From Flavobacterium frigidarium DSM 17623 (GTDB lineage: Bacteria > Bacteroidota > Bacteroidia > Flavobacteriales > Flavobacteriaceae), in NCBI RefSeq assembly GCF_000425505.1, contig NZ_AUDO01000001.1, positions 124,001 through 188,000 on the forward strand: a stretch of DNA of 64,000 bases, read 5' to 3'. Position 1 is the first letter of the stretch. Each line of letters begins with the position of its first letter. The position numbers and the translations under genes were made by a program. The notes under the pieces were generated by a model. It worked only from the letters and a program-made list of their open reading frames with translations. It did no database searches and was not told the origin of the DNA. Below are positions 60,933 through 64,000 of this stretch, in pieces.

Positions 60933-62393
60933 CTAAGATTGCTTATTTATTAAATCTGAAACTAATTTTCCAGATATTAAAGCCGGAGGAACCCCAGGTC
61001 CTGGCACGGTTAATTGTCCTGTAAAAAATAAATTTTCTACTTTTTTACTTTTAAGCTTCGGCCTTAAAAAGGCCGTTTGAAAAAGTGTATTTGCCATTCC
61101 GTAGGCATTTCCTTTATAAGAATTGTATTCTGTAACAAAATCATTCTTGCAGAAGGAACGTTTAAATATAATATTATTTCTAACACTTTGCTGTGTTAAA
61201 GTTTCAAAACGAGTAATTATTTTATCAAAATACTCTTCCCTTAATGCTTCTGTATCAGTAATTCCAGGTGCCAATGGCACTAAGAAAAATCCAGATTCCA
61301 TTCCCTCGGGCGCAGCAGACTTATCTGTAAGCGATGGGAAGTTAGCATAAAACAATGGCTCTTTTGGCCATCTTGGTTCATCATAAATATCCTTGGCATG
61401 TTGCTGAAAATCGACATCAAAAAACAAGGCGTGATGCGATATATTTTCAACTTTCTTGTCAAAACCTACATAAAATAACAGTGAAGAAGGTGCAAACACG
61501 CGACTTTCCCAATATTTTTCAGAGTATGCTCTGTGTTCTAAATCTAATAAGGTTTCTGTATGGTGATAATCAGCACCACTTAAAACGATATCCGAATCAA
61601 TTCTTTTGCCATTAACTACAACTGCCATTGCTTTTTTATTTTCGACAATAATCTTATCAATACTCGCTTTGACTTGAAATTTCACTCCCAATTCTCTAGC
61701 TAGATTTTCCATAGCACGAACCACATCAAACATTCCTGTTTTAGGATGCCAAGTTCCTAGTCCAAAATCAGCATAATTCATAAAACTATAAAACGAAGGT
61801 GTATCAGAAGGCTTCGCTCCTAAAAACAATACCGGAAATTCTAAAATTTGAATTAGCTGTTCGTTCTTAAATTTCTTGCGGATGTCTTTACTAATATTGC
61901 TAAAAAACTGTCCTACCTTTTTAGCAGTCTCCACCGTTACTAATTCTAACGGAGAAACTCCTGGACGGTAAACTAAATCCTTAATAGCAATATTGTAATT
62001 GCTTTGCGCTTCCATCATGAAATCGTGCAGAATTTTACCACTGCCTTTTTCAATTTTTTCAAAGGTTACCTCAATCTCTGGCAAATTATCAGCGATGGCA
62101 ATAAAATCATCAACACCATAATATACGCGATACGCGGGAGAAAGTTTTACCAACTCGTAATAATCAGTTGTTTTTTTTCCAAAGTCAGCAAAAAAGCGAT
62201 CGAAAACATCAGGCATCCAGTACCAACTTGGTCCCATGTCAAACGTAAAACCATCACTATTTAATTGTCTTGCACGACCGCCTATAGAATCGTTTTTTTC
62301 AAATACGGTTACATCGTGTCCGCTTTGTGCCAAGTAACAAGAGGCAGCCAAAGCTGAGAATCCTGAACCTATAATTGTAATTTTCTTTTTCAT
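60933..62393 (-). CDS. crtI: Phytoene desaturase (CrtI type)
   Basis: FAD enzyme of 486 residues that desaturates phytoene to lycopene. N-terminal FAD site IIGSGFSALAASCYLAQSGH followed by VFEKNDSIGGRAR and FDMGPSWYWMP; C-terminal FAD-binding region FFTGQLTVPGPGVPPALISG. Length matches bacterial CrtI. It is the first crt gene; its -7 box (62402-62409) lies only nine bases before the ATG, so the message may be nearly leaderless. The MerR-type regulator gene ends 36 bases upstream. Confidence 0.95.
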   Translation of the reverse strand: MKKKITIIGSGFSALAASCYLAQSGHDVTVFEKNDSIGGRARQLNSDGFTFDMGPSWYWMPDVFDRFFADFGKKTTDYYELVKLSPAYRVYYGVDDFIAIADNLPEIEVTFEKIEKGSGKILHDFMMEAQSNYNIAIKDLVYRPGVSPLELVTVETAKKVGQFFSNISKDIRKKFKNEQLIQILEFPVLFLGAKPSDTPSFYSFMNYADFGLGTWHPKTGMFDVVRAMENLARELGVKFQVKASIDKIIVENKKAMAVVVNGKRIDSDIVLSGADYHHTETLLDLEHRAYSEKYWESRVFAPSSLLFYVGFDKKVENISHHALFFDVDFQQHAKDIYDEPRWPKEPLFYANFPSLTDKSAAPEGMESGFFLVPLAPGITDTEALREEYFDKIITRFETLTQQSVRNNIIFKRSFCKNDFVTEYNSYKGNAYGMANTLFQTAFLRPKLKSKKVENLFFTGQLTVPGPGVPPALISGKLVSDLINKQS

Positions 62394-62395
62394 TT

Positions 62396-62427
62396 GTTTA
62401 GCAAATATACAAATTGTTTAAACAAAA
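62396..62427 (-). promoter_or_regulatory. Promoter/operator candidate of the crtI operon
   Basis: On the minus strand a 32-base element starting TTTTGTTTAAAC and ending GTATATTTGCTAAAC. The -7 box TATATTTG is at 62409-62402, and TTGTTTAAACAA is a perfect palindrome. It matches the TetR-operon element at 23 of 32 positions. It fills nearly the whole 36-base gap between the MerR-type gene and crtI. Confidence 0.55.
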
Positions 62428-62429
62428 CA

Positions 62430-63329
62430 TTAAAGTTCGTTCACTAATTCTGTTATTGAATTGAACGTACTCACATTTTCATGAACTATTTCTTTGTTTA
62501 TAAATTCGACCATTCGACCAATATACCACAATTGTGTGCTATCATCTAACAGTTCTTCAGTCATTTGTGACACATACTCATCTACAGCACTACGATCTGG
62601 CTGCACGGTTAAGTAGGAAATAAAAGTAATCGTATTGAAATGTTTTTTAAGGTCTTTTAAATTTTCGATAGGCATGCTTTCACCAAGATAAATTACCTTA
62701 AATCCTTTCAGTAATATTTCGTAATTAATGTACATCAATCCCAATTCATGAATTTCGTTCATGGGTAACGACAATACAAAAACACGCTCTAAACGAGTCG
62801 CAGCTTGAGTTTGTAATTTCTCTATATTAACAACTAATTTTTGTTTGATAAGGTAGCTCATAAAATGTTCATGAGCTGGAGAAATAGTATCTGTTTGCCA
62901 GAGGACACCTACTTCATTCATCAACGGAATAAAAACTTGATGAAAGACCTCTTTGAAAGGCTTCTCGGCTATTAACCAATCGTAAGTGTTAAAAAATAGC
63001 TCTTGATCAAAATTCATCATTGCCATCTTAAAAGCACTGATAGCGTGATTTTTAGCATTTTTAGAAGAAGTAATTTGTTTTACTAAAACTGGAATATCTT
63101 CCTCCTTATACGCTGCAATCTTAGATATCTTGTAGCCATATTCATGAAGTAAAGTAATATTTAAAAGTTTTTGCAAGCTCGCTAAATCATACAAACGTAT
63201 ATTTGTATCAGTACGCATAGGTTCTAATACATTGTATCTCTTTTCCCAGATTCGAATAGTATGCGCCTTTATACCAGAGAGATTTTCTAAATCTTTAATG
63301 CTAAAAACGTTTTTTATATTGTTTATCAT
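62430..63329 (-). CDS. MerR-family regulator with B12-binding domain (CarH-like)
   Basis: Regulator of 299 residues from the ATG at 63329. The MerR HTH covers 9-75 (FSIKDLENLSGIKAHTIRIW, EKRYNVLEP). A helical bundle with W144-x9-E154-H155 (VLWQTDTISPAHEHF) matches the light-sensing Wx9EH motif of CarH. The cobalamin-binding Rossmann domain has E192-I-H194-E-L-G, the lower-ligand His. CarH proteins bind adenosylcobalamin and repress carotenoid genes in the dark; light breaks the complex. It directly precedes crtI. The frame also opens from a TTG at 63350, which lies in the -7 box. Confidence 0.9.
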   Translation of the reverse strand: MINNIKNVFSIKDLENLSGIKAHTIRIWEKRYNVLEPMRTDTNIRLYDLASLQKLLNITLLHEYGYKISKIAAYKEEDIPVLVKQITSSKNAKNHAISAFKMAMMNFDQELFFNTYDWLIAEKPFKEVFHQVFIPLMNEVGVLWQTDTISPAHEHFMSYLIKQKLVVNIEKLQTQAATRLERVFVLSLPMNEIHELGLMYINYEILLKGFKVIYLGESMPIENLKDLKKHFNTITFISYLTVQPDRSAVDEYVSQMTEELLDDSTQLWYIGRMVEFINKEIVHENVSTFNSITELVNEL

Positions 63330-63347
63330 TTTTGAATATTTGATAAA

Positions 63348-63355
63348 CAAATGTA
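63348..63355 (-). promoter_or_regulatory. -7 box of the CarH-like gene, with flanking GTTTA repeats
   Basis: TACATTTG on the minus strand, 19 bases before the ATG at 63329. Around it are CGTTTA (twice upstream) and TGTTTATC (over and after the box), resembling the elements at the other promoters of this locus. No -33 TTTG at normal spacing. Confidence 0.45.
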
Positions 63356-63400
63356 AACGAAATTATGGTATAAACGACTATTTTTGGTAAAAATATTCGT

Positions 63401-64000
63401 TTACATCAAAGCAACTTTGTCAAATAAATTTAATTTATCAAGATTTAGAACAGTTTTAGAGTTGTCTGTACTTCGTGTATACATAGAGACAAACTTTGCT
63501 CCATAGATGACTTCTTCAAAAGTATAAGATGTCCTAGTAGCCACTGTGGCGCTAAACATATCATCAAAGGTTTTAATAAAAACGAGAATTTCACCGTGAA
63601 TTTCGTTAAAGTCTTTTTGATCAAATTGAAACAACGGACTCTCTTCGGTTATGGGATGTACTAAAGTCCAGCTCAACGACAAGGCGCTGATTTTGTTTAA
63701 CTCTAAATCCAATTGATAAAACTTATTTGCCATTATTCCATTTTCCATAACACTCATTCCTAATGTCATTTGCGCTTCGGCATCTGTAAAGTTGGTATTC
63801 TTAAAAGGCGATAGTCGAACCATCAAAGCAGTTCCTTCACCATAAGGAGCAATGATTGCATTATGAGAAAATTTTAAAAATGCGGTAGGCTTACTAAAAC
63901 GCCCAAAGAATAATCCCGTTGCAATAGCAAAACTTAAAAGTCCCATCAAAGCTTCGGCAGCAGAAAGTGCACTTGTTAAAAAACCTGTGGGACTTATGTG
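63401..64000 (-). CDS. Inward-rectifier K+ channel (KirBac-like), C-terminal part
   Basis: The frame is open to the window edge, so the N-terminus and first membrane helix are missing; 199 residues are present. They begin with the end of the pore region (HISPTGFLTSALSAAEALMG), the second membrane helix ending FFGRFSKP, and the cytoplasmic Kir domain: FSHNAIIAPYGEGTALMVRL, QLDLELNKISALSLSWTLVH and EVIYGAKFVSMY. The K+ selectivity filter lies outside the window. Its end is 71 bases before the CarH-like gene start, same strand. Confidence 0.88.
   Translation of the reverse strand, partial: HISPTGFLTSALSAAEALMGLLSFAIATGLFFGRFSKPTAFLKFSHNAIIAPYGEGTALMVRLSPFKNTNFTDAEAQMTLGMSVMENGIMANKFYQLDLELNKISALSLSWTLVHPITEESPLFQFDQKDFNEIHGEILVFIKTFDDMFSATVATRTSYTFEEVIYGAKFVSMYTRSTDNSKTVLNLDKLNLFDKVALM

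Overview
The window looks like a chromosomal stretch of a Flavobacterium-like member of the Bacteroidetes. The support is AT-rich DNA, promoters of the Bacteroidetes type (a -7 box TAnnTTTG, sometimes with TTTG about 19-21 bases upstream), almost no Shine-Dalgarno sequences, split transketolase genes, a family-typical Tgt, surface lipoproteins with acidic residues after the lipobox cysteine, and zeaxanthin-type carotenoid genes. I see no prophage, insertion sequence, rRNA operon or CRISPR array. The window starts inside valS (3' end missing) and ends inside an inward-rectifier K+ channel gene (5' end missing).

Layout. 1-9 kb: valS, small envelope proteins, an aminotransferase, a first folE, a four-helix-bundle gene broken by a stop codon, cysS-yidD-lgt, and a secreted nuclease-like protein. 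9-14 kb: glutaminase, a secreted amidotransferase-like protein, and a four-gene operon ending in a histidine kinase and LuxR-type regulator. 14-22.5 kb: dnaB, accA, then tgt-lptF/G-like-eamA-LTA-synthase-like, all on the minus strand. 22.8-31.2 kb: SMR exporter, amidohydrolase, esterases, DUF1003 protein, tandem rhodaneses, and an Old-Yellow-Enzyme operon beside a Crp/Fnr regulator with a perfect FNR-type box. 31.3-36 kb: split transketolase, FKBP lipoprotein, S4 protein, phosphoribosyltransferase and aroK. 36.1-37.3 kb: three identical tRNA-Lys(TTT), tRNA-Leu(GAG) and, opposite, tRNA-Asp(GTC). 40-46.5 kb: a vitamin B12 uptake locus with a cobalamin riboswitch in front of btuB and a BtuG-like beta-propeller gene, and divergent btuFCD. 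46.6-51.4 kb: RNA modification enzymes, rmuC, thioesterase and YceI.

The most interesting part is 51.4-63.4 kb, which I read as a light/photo-oxidation locus. A CarH-like MerR regulator with intact adenosylcobalamin-binding motifs heads crtI-crtB-crtZ-SRPBCC-photolyase. Facing it is an operon of a TetR-like protein, an ABC1 kinase, a TIGR03643 protein, an SDR lacking its catalytic Tyr, a second folE and an NAD-binding/DUF2867 protein, with a divergent TIGR01777 epimerase. Four promoters of these operons share an unusual sequence overlapping the -7 box, so they may form one light-controlled regulon. The B12 uptake genes 8 kb away could supply its cofactor (inference).

A dispersed hairpin repeat, about 80-130 bases long with conserved ends and a variable palindromic middle, occurs six times, mostly between convergent genes.
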